From Saturnia japonica (Eukaryota; Arthropoda; Insecta; Lepidoptera; Saturniidae): a stretch of 64,000 nt of DNA. The stretch covers positions 21,323,590-21,387,589 of the forward strand of contig CM065308.1 of assembly GCA_033032175.1 (NCBI GenBank). The letters are read 5' to 3'. Made by a program: the position numbers and the translations under genes. This document shows, piece by piece, positions 63,390 to 64,000 of the stretch. The stretch's first letter is position 1, and every line of letters starts with the position of its first letter. The notes beneath the pieces are model-generated. The model saw only the letters and a program-made list of their open reading frames with translations, was not told where the DNA came from and ran no database searches.

Positions 63390-63955
63390 GTATCTGTGCC
63401 CCACGGTTTCACCCGTGTTAATTTTATCCGATAGACACCGCGCCACGCCGTCGACGCACCCGTGTTGCCTGTCATAATTGTTCTCATTTCGTTCCGGCAA
63501 GTACAAATAATTTACAAGTAGTTTTACTTCATGAAATTGTCTTTATGATAAAGTAACTTTCGTTCGTAAGAATTAATATGCCATGCCTAAAAATAATGCT
63601 CATAAATAACTTTTTAAAATTCAACAAATGTTTGGCACAAAATACCTTATTGTGGCTAATGTATGAGATATAAGCATATTCTATAGCAGATTTTTGTTAG
63701 GATTAATATGGAACAATATTTTGTAGAACATTGTATTTACATATCATTAACCATTACGCAAGTGCACGTGGATAAAGCAGTCCGGAAAAACTTTCATTCA
63801 GAGTTTACAAAAATAAATATTTTAGGCTAGCTGAGAGTTGTAGCCTATATATACTATTCCTAGTGAACCTAGCTAGCATACTACAAAAATATTTTTACGA
63901 ATTTGAGTGGTAGTTCCAGAGATTAGTGTGTTTAAACCAACAAACTTTTATTTTC
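63390..63955 (-). repeat. Short repeat family D (antisense, near full length)
   Basis: From 'ctgtgccccacggtttcacc' to 'agagattagtgtgtttaaac'. Matches 34809-35240 through its middle and 11189-11432 at its far end, so it links those partial copies into one element of roughly 565 bp. Confidence 0.7.
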
Positions 63956-64000
63956 TTTTTTTACGCTAGTTAGTGTACTGTGTAGATCATATTTCAGATT
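63956..64000 (+). repeat. Possible start of a Jockey 3' UTR copy, cut by window end
   Basis: 'tttacgctagttagtgta' resembles 'tttgcgctagttag' and 'gcgctagttagtgtag' at 32930-32960 of the full-length Jockey. Too short to be sure. Confidence 0.35.

Overview
This window looks like a piece of a lepidopteran (moth or butterfly) nuclear genome. It is AT-rich, intron-rich and packed with transposable elements. The lineage call rests on several repeat families typical of Lepidoptera: short repeats ending in '...gcgggcacagctagt', tRNA-derived SINEs with clear A/B boxes, PHD-finger LINEs, Jockey-clade LINEs, and mariner, Tc1 and PIF elements. No complete host gene is visible. Two exons on the minus strand (21676-21834 and 24165-24303) clearly belong to a CD36/scavenger-receptor-B family gene. 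Weaker host candidates on the plus strand are a signal-peptide mini-exon (54370-54417), a terminal-exon-like small ORF (52997-53146) and a first exon ending in ATG|GTAAGT (60889-60891).

Layout. 1-5.2 kb: a frameshifted LINE of the CR1/Jockey group (ORF1 with PHD finger, coiled coil and baculovirus-FP-like C-terminus; ORF2 with endonuclease and RT). 5.2-8 kb: antisense RT, SINE and LINE scraps. 8.6-10.3 kb: a foldback-like element with long inverted arms, hit by a truncated Jockey copy. 12.4-15.3 kb: a Ty3/gypsy-like LTR element with nearly identical LTRs but a deleted interior and a striking array of about 31 small hairpins upstream of its 3' LTR. 15.5-18.1 kb: a transposase relic and a mariner with clear TIRs. 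18.7-20.4 kb: a second foldback-like element. 21.1-24.3 kb: the CD36-family exons in a repeat-filled intron context. 27.1-33.3 kb: a full-length Jockey-clade LINE with both ORFs open, a poly(A) tail and a perfect 10-bp target-site duplication. 33.7-41.1 kb: MITEs and SINE-like repeats. 41.15-43.9 kb: a second large CR1-like LINE on the minus strand. 44-53 kb: SINEs, a Tc1-like transposon and nested insertions. 53-64 kb: SINEs, truncated LINEs, a gypsy integrase relic and more short repeats.

How the parts relate. The Jockey LINE at 27.1-33.3 kb is the only element that looks potentially active. At least six short 5'-truncated copies of the same 3' end are scattered through the window, two of them with recognisable target-site duplications, so this family has been active in this lineage. 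The SINEs and short non-autonomous repeats have no coding capacity and presumably depended on LINE or transposase proteins made elsewhere. The most unusual structures are the covarying hairpin array inside the gypsy-like element, and the pair of 5' UTR repeats of the Jockey element whose hairpin stems carry a compensatory base-pair change.
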